64,000 nucleotides of DNA, taken from NCBI GenBank assembly GCA_905181875.1, contig CAJIZH010000004.1:62001-126000 (forward strand), in the 5' to 3' direction. The position numbers and the translations under genes are program-made. Shown here piece after piece: positions 17,127 to 26,600 of this stretch. Every line of letters begins with the position of its first letter. Position 1 is the first letter of the stretch. Under the pieces are notes generated by a model, which worked only from the letters and a program-made list of their open reading frames with translations, was not told the DNA's origin and did no database searches. Origin of the DNA: Flavobacteriales bacterium UBA6770 (lineage in GTDB: Bacteria > Bacteroidota > Bacteroidia > Flavobacteriales_G > Salibacteraceae).

Positions 17127-17198
17127 CGTCATTCCCTCGCAGGCGGGAATCTAAAAACCTAATTTATCAAACAGATTCCCACCTGCGCGGGAATGACG
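17127..17198. repeat. REPIN-like inverted doublet, GTCATTCCC family
   Basis: Two 25-base elements face each other. The left is CGTCATTCCCTCGCAGGC plus GGGAATC (17127-17151). The right is the near-exact reverse complement (17174-17198: GATTCCCACCTGCGCGGGA then ATGACG). Each is itself imperfectly palindromic. The 22-base spacer is AT-rich. Two inverted REP elements around a spacer is the layout of a REPIN, a short element mobilised in trans by RAYT-type transposases. No RAYT gene is in the window. Confidence 0.8.
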
Positions 17199-17236
17199 AC
17201 GAGGATAAAAATAGGTCTTTTTCGTTTTTCATAATT

Positions 17237-18553
17237 CTACGAAAGAATTTCAATTAATTTTTTAATAGACATGACATTTTGATCGCCAGTCTCCATGTTT
17301 TTTACGGTTGGTTCTTGTGCTTCTATTTCTCGATCGCCCACTAACAGCACATAAGGTATCGATTTATCATTGGCGTATTTCATTTGTTTTTTCATCTTAG
17401 CCGAATCTGGGTAAACCTCAGTTCGGATTCTAGCTGACCTCAATTCTTTTGCCCACAATTGACATTGTGCTGCTTCCTTATCTCCGAAGTTAACAAAAAG
17501 TACCTGAGCGCTTAAACCAACTTGAGCAGGAAACAATTCTTTATCTAGCAATAAATCATAAATACGATCTGCTCCAAAAGAAACGCCAACTCCAGAAACA
17601 TCTTTTAATCCAAAGATCCCAGTAAGGTCATCGTATCTGCCACCACCACAAATACTTGAAGAGAACTCAGGGTGAACTACCTCGAAAATAGCACCGGTGT
17701 AATAATTTAACCCACGAGCCAATGTCGGATCAAATTCACAAATAGTAACGCCTAATTTTTCAGAGGAACTGATGACATTTTTTAATTCTTCAATTCCTTT
17801 TAAACCTACTTCAGATGAGCTTACAAATTCAGAAACGCTTTCTAAAGAAACGTTCTCGAACAAGACGCCTAGCTTTGAAATTGCTTCAGTGCTAATTCCT
17901 TTTGTGGCTAATTCCTCTACTACTTTTTCTCTACCAATTTTATCCAGCTTGTCTAATGCAACCGTAATATCAATTAGCTTTTCTGGTTCACCAATAACCT
18001 CAGCAATTCCTTGCAATATTTTACGGTTATTGATTTTGATAGCAACGTCAGGCAAACCTAATTTCTCAAAAACATCAGCAATAATTTGAGTCAGCTCAAC
18101 TTCGTTTAACAACGAATTTGAACCAATCATATCTACATCGCATTGGTAAAATTCTCTGTAACGACCTTTCTGAGGACGATCTGCTCTCCAAACGGGTTGA
18201 ATCTGATAACGCTTAAACGGAAAGCTCAATTCGTTTTGGTGTTGTACAACAAATCGTGCAAAGGGGACAGTAAGGTCGTAGCGAAGGGCTTCTTCTGAAG
18301 ATTGCTCAACTTTATTATTCTCAACTGCTTTTTTCAGTTTCTCACCTCTCGCTAAAACCTTAAATATCAATCGATCACCTTCCTCGCCATACTTACCCAT
18401 AAGGGTCTCTGTAAGTTCCATTGCAGGAGTTTCGATTGGTGCAAAACCATAAGTATCAAATACACCTCGAATGGTATCGAAAATATAATTTCTACGAGCC
18501 GCTTGCTGCGGTAAAAAATCTCTTGTTCCTTTTGGCGTATTTAACTTGGCCAT
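17237..18553 (-). CDS. hisS: Histidyl-tRNA synthetase
   Basis: A class II aminoacyl-tRNA synthetase charging tRNA-His. The start LNTPKGTRDFLP (motif 1 region) is followed by motif 2 (PVWRADRPQKGRYREFYQCD), the HisA peptide RGLNYYTGAIFEV, GGGRYDDL and motif 3 (GVGVSFGADRIYDLL). A C-terminal anticodon-binding domain covers about 345-438. Length 438 is within the family range. A -7-like TAACTTCG (complement of 18582-18589) lies upstream on the minus strand. Confidence 0.96.
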   Translation of the reverse strand: MAKLNTPKGTRDFLPQQAARRNYIFDTIRGVFDTYGFAPIETPAMELTETLMGKYGEEGDRLIFKVLARGEKLKKAVENNKVEQSSEEALRYDLTVPFARFVVQHQNELSFPFKRYQIQPVWRADRPQKGRYREFYQCDVDMIGSNSLLNEVELTQIIADVFEKLGLPDVAIKINNRKILQGIAEVIGEPEKLIDITVALDKLDKIGREKVVEELATKGISTEAISKLGVLFENVSLESVSEFVSSSEVGLKGIEELKNVISSSEKLGVTICEFDPTLARGLNYYTGAIFEVVHPEFSSSICGGGRYDDLTGIFGLKDVSGVGVSFGADRIYDLLLDKELFPAQVGLSAQVLFVNFGDKEAAQCQLWAKELRSARIRTEVYPDSAKMKKQMKYANDKSIPYVLLVGDREIEAQEPTVKNMETGDQNVMSIKKLIEILS

Positions 18554-18713
18554 ACAAATAATCTATTTTTTGAGAGATTTGCGAAGTTAGCATAACCCAG
18601 TTGCTGTTGCAATGGGTAAAATTAAAATGTGTTCTCGATACATTTTAACTCCGATAGCTCCATAAAAACAACCGAACTGACGCGCTAAATAAAGAAATGA
18701 ACATTAAAACCAC

Positions 18714-18787
18714 CGTCATTCTGAGTTTATTTCAAAATCTCGACCCAGATTCAATTTACAGAAATGCTGAAATAAATTCGGAATGAC
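18714..18787. repeat. Inverted doublet, GTCATTCTGA family
   Basis: CGTCATTCTGAGTTTATTTC begins the left arm (18714-18741). The right arm (18761-18787) read in reverse begins GTCATTCCGAATTTATTTCA. The arms agree at about 18 of the first 20 positions across a ~20-base spacer. It differs in sequence from the GTCATTCCC doublet but has the same architecture. It sits in the 306-base hisS-ettA spacer, which otherwise holds only the hisS promoter region and a hairpin at 18811-18830. Confidence 0.7.
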
Positions 18788-18810
18788 CTAGAAATAACAA
18801 ACCAGAAGAA

Positions 18811-18830
18811 ATTACCTTTTTCAAGGTAAT
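18811..18830 (-). terminator. Possible terminator of ettA
   Basis: ATTACCTT-TTTC-AAGGTAAT is a perfect 8-base stem, 29 bases past the ettA stop on the minus strand. It is followed on that strand by TTTCTTC, a weak U-tract. It may instead be a remnant of a third repeat arm, since AATGACG follows it on the plus strand. Confidence 0.45.
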
Positions 18831-18859
18831 GACGTTACCGAAAGGGAGATAATCAAAAT

Positions 18860-20545
18860 CTACCGCACCAACTTCTTATACTTCAATCTTGTAGGCTGAG
18901 TATCACCCAATCGCTTACGTTTGTTCTCTTCGTAATCGCTATAACTTCCTTCAAAATACTTTACTTGAGAATCGCCCTCGAATGCTAAAATGTGCGTACA
19001 AATACGATCTAAAAACCATCTATCGTGAGAAATAACAACTGCACAACCTGCAAAATGTTCCAATGCTTCTTCCAATGCTCTTAATGTGTTTACATCAATA
19101 TCATTCGTTGGCTCATCAAGCAGTAAGACATTTGCTTCCATCTTGAGTGTAATAGCCAAATGCAAACGGTTTCGTTCTCCACCAGAAAGTATACTGACTT
19201 TCTTCTGCTGATCTGATCCGCCAAAATTAAATTTGGTGCAATAAGCTCTAGCATTGATTTTAGTATCTCCAATTTCTATCCAATCTCCACCACCAGAAAG
19301 CACATCATACACTGTTTTTTCAGGGTCAATATCAGCATGGCTTTGATCTACGTATGCAACCTTTACGGTTTCACCAACTTTAAATTCACCAGAATTCGGT
19401 TTTTCCAAATCCATAATCATTCGGAACAAAGTTGTTTTTCCTGCACCGTTAGGTCCAATGATTCCAACGATGCCATTCGGTGGCAATTTGAAATTTAAAT
19501 CTTCATAAAGCAATCTATCATCGTAGCCTTTTGAAACATCAATAGACTCAATCACTTCAGCTCCTAAACGCGGGCCAGGCGGAATAAAAAGTTCAAGACT
19601 GTCCATCTTGTCTTTCCCTTCCTCATTCATCATTTTATCGTAATTCGCAATACGCGCTTTTGACTTACTCTGACGAGCTTTTGGTGCCATACGAACCCAC
19701 TCCAATTCGCGTTCGAGTGTTTTGCGACGTTTACTTTCTGTCTTTTCTTCTTGTGCCATTCGTTTGGTTTTTTGATCTAACCAAGACGAATAGTTTCCTT
19801 TCCAGGGAATACCCGCACCTCTATCTAATTCCAAAATCCAACCAGCAACATTATCCAAGAAATATCTATCGTGAGTAATCGCAATTACCGTCCCGCTATA
19901 TTGTTGCAAATGTTGCTCTAACCAATACACAGATTCAGCATCCAAGTGGTTAGTAGGTTCATCAAGTAATAAGATATCTGGTTCTTGCAACAACAGTCGG
20001 CATAAGGCGACTCTACGACGCTCTCCCCCCGAAAGGTTTTTGACGTTTGCATCAGATTCTGGACAACGTAAAGCATCCATTGCAATATCCAGTTTAGTGT
20101 CTAATTCCCATGCATTGTGTTGTTCGATAAGGTCACTTAATACTCCTTGCCGGTCAATTAACTTCTGCATTTTATCTGGATCTTCCATAATAGCAGGATC
20201 CATAAAACCATTATTTACTTCTTCGTATTCTTTTAGAATATCGACCACTTCTTGCACTCCTTCTTTAACGACTTCAATTACCGTTTTAGAATCGTCCATT
20301 TGCGGTTCTTGCTCCAGGTACCCAACTGAATAGCCATCAGAAAAAGAAATATCACCTTGAAATGATTTGTCTTCTCCAGCGATAATACGCATCAACGTAG
20401 ATTTACCCGAACCGTTAAGTCCGATAATTCCAATTTTAGCTCCGTAGAAAAACGAAAGGTGAATGTTCTTTAATATCTGTTTTTGTGGTGGAATTATTTT
20501 AGTAATTCCATTCATACTGAAGATTACTTTTTTATCGTCTGACAT
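18860..20545 (-). CDS. ettA: Energy-dependent translational throttle protein EttA (ABC-F)
   Basis: A soluble ABC-F ATPase that binds the ribosomal E site and gates entry into elongation according to ATP/ADP. It has two ABC domains: Walker A GLNGSGKST and GPNGAGKTT, signatures LSGGERRRVAL and LSGGERNRLHL, and Walker B segments ending LLDEPTNHLD and LLDEPTNDID. The arm and linker between them (PKARQSKSKARIANYDKM) are characteristic of EttA. Length 561 is normal. A -7 box TACATTTG (complement of 20574-20581) lies upstream. Confidence 0.94.
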   Translation of the reverse strand: MSDDKKVIFSMNGITKIIPPQKQILKNIHLSFFYGAKIGIIGLNGSGKSTLMRIIAGEDKSFQGDISFSDGYSVGYLEQEPQMDDSKTVIEVVKEGVQEVVDILKEYEEVNNGFMDPAIMEDPDKMQKLIDRQGVLSDLIEQHNAWELDTKLDIAMDALRCPESDANVKNLSGGERRRVALCRLLLQEPDILLLDEPTNHLDAESVYWLEQHLQQYSGTVIAITHDRYFLDNVAGWILELDRGAGIPWKGNYSSWLDQKTKRMAQEEKTESKRRKTLERELEWVRMAPKARQSKSKARIANYDKMMNEEGKDKMDSLELFIPPGPRLGAEVIESIDVSKGYDDRLLYEDLNFKLPPNGIVGIIGPNGAGKTTLFRMIMDLEKPNSGEFKVGETVKVAYVDQSHADIDPEKTVYDVLSGGGDWIEIGDTKINARAYCTKFNFGGSDQQKKVSILSGGERNRLHLAITLKMEANVLLLDEPTNDIDVNTLRALEEALEHFAGCAVVISHDRWFLDRICTHILAFEGDSQVKYFEGSYSDYEENKRKRLGDTQPTRLKYKKLVR

Positions 20546-20573
20546 ATCTGATGTATTAGTATTATTCGGGACT

Positions 20574-20581
20574 CAAATGTA
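20574..20581 (-). promoter_or_regulatory. -7 promoter box (TACATTTG) of ettA
   Basis: On the minus strand, 28 bases upstream of the ettA ATG; exact TAnnTTTG match. Confidence 0.5.
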
Positions 20582-20720
20582 ATTTTTAGAGTTGGGAAAA
20601 GAAAGCCAATAACTCACATAGTTGAGTTAGGATATAAAGTAATTTTAAAGGAGATATTATGACCAACTAACTCAGAACGAAATAAATTTACATTTAACTA
20701 GATTTAATACTGAATAATTT

Positions 20721-20728
20721 TAAATTTG
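20721..20728 (+). promoter_or_regulatory. -7 promoter box (TAAATTTG)
   Basis: Exact TAnnTTTG match, 28 bases before the ATG at 20757 of the beta-barrel protein. Confidence 0.45.
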
Positions 20729-20756
20729 AAAAAATAATCAAAATAAAAAATGTAAT

Positions 20757-21356
20757 ATGAAAAAAATTTTATTTGCTACTGTTACAATAGGTCTTATGCT
20801 CTCTAATTGTATGGCAGTCAATGCTCAGCACGAAAAAGGAAAGATACAAATTGATTTATATCATGGGCTGCCACAGCATACAGGTATATTGTTCAGAGCA
20901 ATATCTTCAGTTACTGTTGACGAAACAGTAGAGATCAAAACACTAGGAAATCTTGGTCTAAGATTTCAATATTATTTAGCGCCAAAATTTGCATTAGGTA
21001 TTGATGCAAACTACACGAATAGAAGTGCAACGATTAATTATACTTTGACCGGATTTGAAGAGAAAATCCAGCAAACAGTTATTAGAGCTATGTTAAGAAC
21101 TAGCTGGGAATTTGTAAAATCAGGTGGATTCGAAATGAATTGGAATAATTCTATCGGTCTTAGAAATGCTTCCTGGAACTGGTCTGCTACTGATCCAGAT
21201 TTAACAATAAATACTGATTGGAATGGAGGAGTTCCTATCGCATTCAGATCTGCTTTAGGGTTTAGATACATGTTTACGGAAAATGTTGGTCTTAATCTAG
21301 AAGTTGGTGTATTAGGAGGAGCTTTGTTAAACGGAGGTTTAACTATTGCACTCTAA
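20757..21356 (+). CDS. Predicted outer-membrane beta-barrel protein
   Basis: A 199-residue protein with a signal peptide (KKILFATVTIGLMLSNCMAV, cleavage near VNAQ). The body is alternating beta strands with aromatic ends, such as LGNLGLRFQYYLAPKFALGI and FRSALGFRYMFTENVGLNLEVG. This is typical of small OmpA/OmpW-like eight-stranded barrels. The Cys at about residue 18 is followed by MAVNAQ, so it is more likely a signal peptidase I substrate than a lipoprotein. It is monocistronic with its own promoter and terminator. Function unknown. Confidence 0.65.
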   Translation: MKKILFATVTIGLMLSNCMAVNAQHEKGKIQIDLYHGLPQHTGILFRAISSVTVDETVEIKTLGNLGLRFQYYLAPKFALGIDANYTNRSATINYTLTGFEEKIQQTVIRAMLRTSWEFVKSGGFEMNWNNSIGLRNASWNWSATDPDLTINTDWNGGVPIAFRSALGFRYMFTENVGLNLEVGVLGGALLNGGLTIAL

Positions 21357-21382
21357 GAAATTTCGACCATTCTCTTTAATAC

Positions 21383-21415
21383 AAGGGCTAATCATTTCGA
21401 TTAGCCTTTTTTTTT
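21383..21415 (+). terminator. Rho-independent terminator
   Basis: AAGGGCTAATC pairs with GATTAGCCTTT across ATTTC, followed by nine T. It ends transcription of the beta-barrel gene. Confidence 0.9.
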
Positions 21416-21679
21416 GCACATTAATTCTATGTTGCAGAAGAGTCAAGCTTGTGTTTTATATTTTAAGGTGAAATTAGACTTTAGTTGTTTTGCTAATAAT
21501 GCAAACCTTAATAGGTCGAAGAGAGGTAAAACTATTATTGAGTTATTACTATGGTTATTATCATGCAATAGAATTCTTTGCAGTTCAGTCATTTGGATTC
21601 GTAAATCGATTTTCCTTGAAACAAAAAGAGGAAATAGCACTATTTATCTTGCTAAATTTGAGCCTTAAACAAAAGTTTT
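21416..21679. other. Intergenic stretch without a convincing gene
   Basis: Together with the preceding terminator this makes a 323-base gap. Short open frames exist here on both strands, but they have no start context, no domain and biased composition, so I call none. The only signal is an exact -7 box TAAATTTG at 21653-21660, 19 bases before the next ATG. Confidence 0.6.
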
Positions 21680-23650
21680 ATGAAGATCCTTTTAGCAGCA
21701 CTTTTTGCACTCTTAATTTCTCTTTCTGGAATCACTCAAGATTTTAGAATTACAGAAAAAAAAGCGGCCAAAACTCACATCTTTTATCCTAGGCAAGTTT
21801 CCAACTTTTATGATGCTGGAATAAAACCTATTCAAGAATCACCTTATCCAAATGGTAAAGATTACCGTTCCTATTTAATGGAAGCAAAAACCAAATATGC
21901 GGTGGAACACAAACCTCGATATTTTGAAACAGCAGCTGGCGTTTCCAGAGCAGAACAGCCTCAAATAATTCAAGATTTTGGTACTTATTGGAATCATCCA
22001 ACTAATGGTCCATCATTGCATGATGGAGGAGGACCAAATGACAATTCAATGGCCTTTTCGAATGATGCATATTTAATGACTTCTTGGAACAGCGTTATTT
22101 ACGCTCATGACCTGCAGGCAGACACTCCTAGTTTCAATACGAACCCTTATTTGACGACGTTATCCTTTCAACAATTTGCTGGAGATATCACAACGAGCAG
22201 TCCTTTCGATCCAAAAATACTTTACGATCCTCAGGAAAATAAATTCGTGCTCTTATTTCTAAGTGGTCGTGGACCAAATGATTCTAAAACCGTAATTGGT
22301 TTCAGCACAACTAGCAATCCTGCTGACCCTTGGAATGTTTATGAAATTGATGGTAATCCACTAAATAATAACACTTGGACAGATTATCCTCAAGTTGCGT
22401 TAACCACAAACGAACTTTTCTATACTGTGAATCTCCTGAAAGCTGGCCAATCATGGATAGCTGGATTTGACAGAACTATTATATGGCAAATTGACAAACA
22501 CTCTGGGTTTAAAGGAGAAGATAGCCTTAAACTAAATCTTTGGGATTCAATTTATTACGACAATAAACCAGTCCGATACTTCAGACCCATAAAAACTGGT
22601 GCTGGCCCAGCTGGTCCAAATATGTACTTTCTTTCGAATAGAGGGGTACCTGTTGAATGGAATGACACTAAGGTGGTTGAAAATGACACTGTTTTCTTGA
22701 TTGAGGTTAATAATGAACGTGGAAAGTCACCTAAACTTTCAGTTAAACCATTAAAGGCAAATCAAACCTATCAGACACCGACAAATGCTACTCAAGCAGA
22801 AGGACATATTTTCTTTACCAATGATTCTAGAATTCTAGGTGGGTTTTATAACAACAACCAAATTCAATTTGTTGGAAATACAATGGATAAAACTACCAAT
22901 AGGCCTGCGGTGTATCACGGAGTTATTAAAAATGTGAATTCGACGCCAACGCTTAAGTTAAAAAACATTAGCTCTGGAACCTTAGATTATGGGTTTCCAA
23001 ACATAGCGTATACAGGAATTAAAACTTCAAACCAAAGTTCAGTGATTGGGTTTAACCATACTTCAGAAACTGCTCATGCTGGTTTTTCTTGTGTCTATTA
23101 TGATGGATCGGGAAGTTACTCTGCCACAAAAATGCTGGTCGAAGGAGATAGTTTAGTGGATATGAATGGTTGGTCGAACGGAGACAGAACCTATGAACGA
23201 TGGGGCGATTATTTTGGAATTCAACGAAACTTTCGTTCTCCAAAACAAGTTTGGCTAAACGGTTATTATGGAAAATCGAATCGAAGAAGTTCGGCCTGGA
23301 TTGTTCAAGTGAAAGTGCCTTTTGATGCTAATGATCCTGATGATGGAGTTGATACTTCTTATAATCCAGTCAGTTTAAATGAATATAAATTACAGTCTAA
23401 AAGTAAAGTTTACCCAAACCCGTCCAATGGGTCATTTAAAGTTCGGTTCAATTCAACTGCTGACCAATTTGTAAGCGTGAAAATAAACTCTATTAGTGGA
23501 TCTAAAAGTATTGAGCTACTTCAAGGAAATATAAAATCTGGAACCAACGAACTCAGCTTTCAAACCTTTGATTTGGCTAAGGGAATTTACCTACTGGATG
23601 TCTCTAGTACTAAAGAAATACTACTAAATAAAAAGATAGTTATTGAATAA
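21680..23650 (+). CDS. Type IX secretion cargo of unknown function
   Basis: A 656-residue protein with a signal peptide (KILLAALFALLISLSGITQ). The mature part has repeated beta-rich segments with Trp/Gly/Asn-rich loops (FGTYWNHPTNGPSLHDGG, YDPQENKFVLLFLSGRG, SAWIVQVKVPFD) suggestive of a beta-propeller or glycan-recognition fold, but I do not recognise the family. The C-terminal ~75 residues start VYPNPSNGSFKV and end KKIVIE. This is a type A T9SS sorting domain, so the protein should be exported and attached to, or released from, the cell surface. It is convergent with the subtilase and the stop regions overlap by 11 bases. Confidence 0.75.
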   Translation: MKILLAALFALLISLSGITQDFRITEKKAAKTHIFYPRQVSNFYDAGIKPIQESPYPNGKDYRSYLMEAKTKYAVEHKPRYFETAAGVSRAEQPQIIQDFGTYWNHPTNGPSLHDGGGPNDNSMAFSNDAYLMTSWNSVIYAHDLQADTPSFNTNPYLTTLSFQQFAGDITTSSPFDPKILYDPQENKFVLLFLSGRGPNDSKTVIGFSTTSNPADPWNVYEIDGNPLNNNTWTDYPQVALTTNELFYTVNLLKAGQSWIAGFDRTIIWQIDKHSGFKGEDSLKLNLWDSIYYDNKPVRYFRPIKTGAGPAGPNMYFLSNRGVPVEWNDTKVVENDTVFLIEVNNERGKSPKLSVKPLKANQTYQTPTNATQAEGHIFFTNDSRILGGFYNNNQIQFVGNTMDKTTNRPAVYHGVIKNVNSTPTLKLKNISSGTLDYGFPNIAYTGIKTSNQSSVIGFNHTSETAHAGFSCVYYDGSGSYSATKMLVEGDSLVDMNGWSNGDRTYERWGDYFGIQRNFRSPKQVWLNGYYGKSNRRSSAWIVQVKVPFDANDPDDGVDTSYNPVSLNEYKLQSKSKVYPNPSNGSFKVRFNSTADQFVSVKINSISGSKSIELLQGNIKSGTNELSFQTFDLAKGIYLLDVSSTKEILLNKKIVIE

Positions 23651-23657
23651 CTATCTT
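23633..23657. other. Palindrome formed by two overlapping sorting-domain tails
   Basis: AAGATAGTTATT-G-AATAACTATCTT is a perfect palindrome of 12-base arms around one G. It spans both stop codons of the convergent type IX cargo genes. Because both proteins end in KIVI(E/Q), the same codons serve on each strand. On the minus strand it is followed by TTTTTATTT, so it can act as the subtilase terminator. Confidence 0.8.
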
Positions 23658-26600
23658 CTCATTTACAATGCCTTTGCTGTGTTTTAATTGAATAAAATAT
23701 ACTCCACTCTCCAAACTATTCACATCTAAATTGCACTGACTTCCTTTAGGTTCAGTAGCAGGTTTAACCACTATTTTACCGTTAATATCTTGTATAGAAA
23801 TTGAACTAACATCAAGGGTGTTTTTATTCCACTGAACGGTTACTTTATCTGTTGCAGGAATAGGAAATACTTCTACACTCATATTTGTATTAGACCCTGA
23901 AACTGACGATGCTTCAACGTTAAACTCAATCTCCACAGAATCTCTTCCACAGAAAGAAATGACTCTCATGAAAGCAAACTGAGTTCCACTACCTGAAAAC
24001 TGAACTATAGGGTTTTCTATTGTTGATTTTGTTCCATTTCCAAAAAACCAATACCAATCCGAACCACCTGGAGTTTCGGATTTGAATTCAAATAACCCAT
24101 TTCCCTTATTAACATAGCTGATTTCTGCTTTTGCTTTATCCTTGAAAGTTATATCATCTAGCGCCATGTCACTTCTTATTCCTCCACCAGTAATACCTCT
24201 AAATCGAATTCTGATTATACTTCCCTTATGAGCAGCTAAATCAATTTCATTATTCAGCCATTGTGTTCCTTTGTTTCCAGAAACAACTGGAGTTATATCG
24301 TTAGTCCATGCATTATTTTTAAAAACATCCACATGAAGAGCACCCATGTTTGCACCATACATATTATACCAATAGTTTAATTTAGGTGTTGTAGCATTTC
24401 TTAAATCAATACATGGACTAATTAGTATTGCTTCCTGATTATTGCAACCACCAGATGCTTCTAGGAAAATATATTTTCCTAGTCCATTTCCTAAAGTATG
24501 ATCTACAAAAGGTCCTGTTGTATTAGTTGGAGTTCCTGCGGCATCAACTCTCCAGTCAATATCATCTTCAGAACCATTAACTCCGTTTATCCAACCATCA
24601 CCCAGCGCACAGGTTGTTGCTCCGCAATCGTTATCTGCTCCACACAAATCTAGTTGTTCAAAATCATAGATATAACAAGGAAGTTTTTCTTGAGGATCCA
24701 AATAAACTTGAACATTTGCCACTATAGTATCGTTGAATCTATTTTGATCTTTTTTATCAACCAACCAAATTTTTAGCGTGTTAGAACCTTGCAAGTATTT
24801 TGCTTTTGTAGAGAATTTATATGGGATAGTTTGCCCTGCAGAAACAACTCCTGTATAAGTCTCATTTACAACTGGATCATTATTTACCTGAAAGAAAATA
24901 TCAATATTTGAAAAAGTTAAGCTCTCATTATTTTTAATTTCAATCTCGATGTCTTTACTTGTTGAGGATGACTCACAACTTACCACAGAACTAGCTCCTT
25001 TTGTGATTTGCGCAATTTCTACATCAGCATTTAATGGACAGTTTACTAAGCCCGGAGCTTTAATTATGGATTGAGTTCTGCGACTTTTGGTTCCATCTGG
25101 GGTTACAGCGTCCATAGCAAAATGCATTTCTTTAAATGGATTATAGTTTAATCCTTTGAATATGTAAGGAGATGAATTTTGAGTACCAACTACTTCCATG
25201 TATTTGGCTCCCATTGTGTAAATATTGTAATTGCTCGCACCAGAAATTGGAGTCCAAATCATTTCCATACTATCTGGACATATTTTGGTAATGTTAATAC
25301 CCGAAGGCTGAGGCGAAATAGTAAATGTTTCAGAAGAAGCTGTCATTAATGCCGAAGAAACTCGAACTCTTGCTTTTCCTGTAAATGCATTTGGAATTCT
25401 CCACTCATAATATCTGGTAGCGGGAGGAATATTAGAAATCATTGTAGACCAATTTTTACCACTATCTAGTGAAAATTCTAACAACAAGGTTCCTTTATTT
25501 AAAGGTGCACTCCAACGAACAACTTCATTTTCTCCGGGTACAAATGATTCTCCACCAATAGGGTATTCTAGTTCAATTCCTTCATCTTCTAAATAATATA
25601 TTACGTGATATTTTTGGGGACCCTGAGCAATCGCTGAACCTTTAACAATAATCTCATAATTACCCACTGGCATATTAGAGATTACAATTTGTTCCATGTT
25701 ATTTAGGTTATCTACTCCAGTCGTAGCAGGATTATCAAGTGTTGACGGGCTAGATATATCTAAAATAAAAGGAAGCGTTTTTTGATTTCCTGGAGCTATT
25801 AATTCGAGATCCAAGTTATTCACTAGAGGTATTGCAGCGTTAACTGCTCCACGAGGATCATTCCAAGCCAACATTATTTTTGCCAATTTTTTATTTGCAG
25901 GAATAATAATTTGGTGCGTATCTATTTTCCCGTTTGCAATAGTTCCTGAAAAATGAGTTTGTTCATCAATTACTTGGTACGCTTTTCTGGCATTAATTCT
26001 TCCGTAACCGAATTTAAAATCTGGTCCTAGCTGTCCAAGATCATCAGCAGTATTGCAGGCAATGCCCTTCATTAAAATTGCATCGGGATAATTGTTGCTG
26101 TTTTTTTCTTTAAATCCTTGGTATAGAACTGCCATTGTTCCTGAAACCCCTGGACAAGACATTGATGTTCCTGTTTTAAAAACATAATCGTTAACATCAG
26201 TTGTACTCCAAACTTGAGTACCAACCGCAGAAATTTCAGGCTTTATTCGACCATCTCTTGATGGACCCCTGCTACTTGAACTAGTCAGACCGTCTAAATA
26301 ATTCAAATTAGCTACGGTTAATACATTCTTCGCTACTTTATGACCACCTGTTATATTGTACCAACCCCCATTTGCAGTTCCCGCATTACCTGCAGAAAAT
26401 ACATGCAATAATGACGACATATTCTCTGTTTGAATATCTAATTCACGGGCAAAACTGGTATAGCCTGCGTTCTGACCATTTGAATATGATGTACTCGTGA
26501 TTTTAATATCGTGTTTTATATAATGACTTGCAATAGAATCAAATCCAGGGTATCCCTCACCTGCTGCGCCGTAAACATAAATTGTAGACGCTGGAGCCAT

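Noticed and set aside
9537-18787. CRISPR array
   Set aside because: The GTCATTC repeats are scattered, inverted and few, with no regular spacers and no cas genes.
21414-21747. Small protein genes between the beta-barrel and the type IX cargo gene
   Set aside because: Overlapping short frames on both strands have no domain, no start context and unlikely composition; one runs into the real gene.
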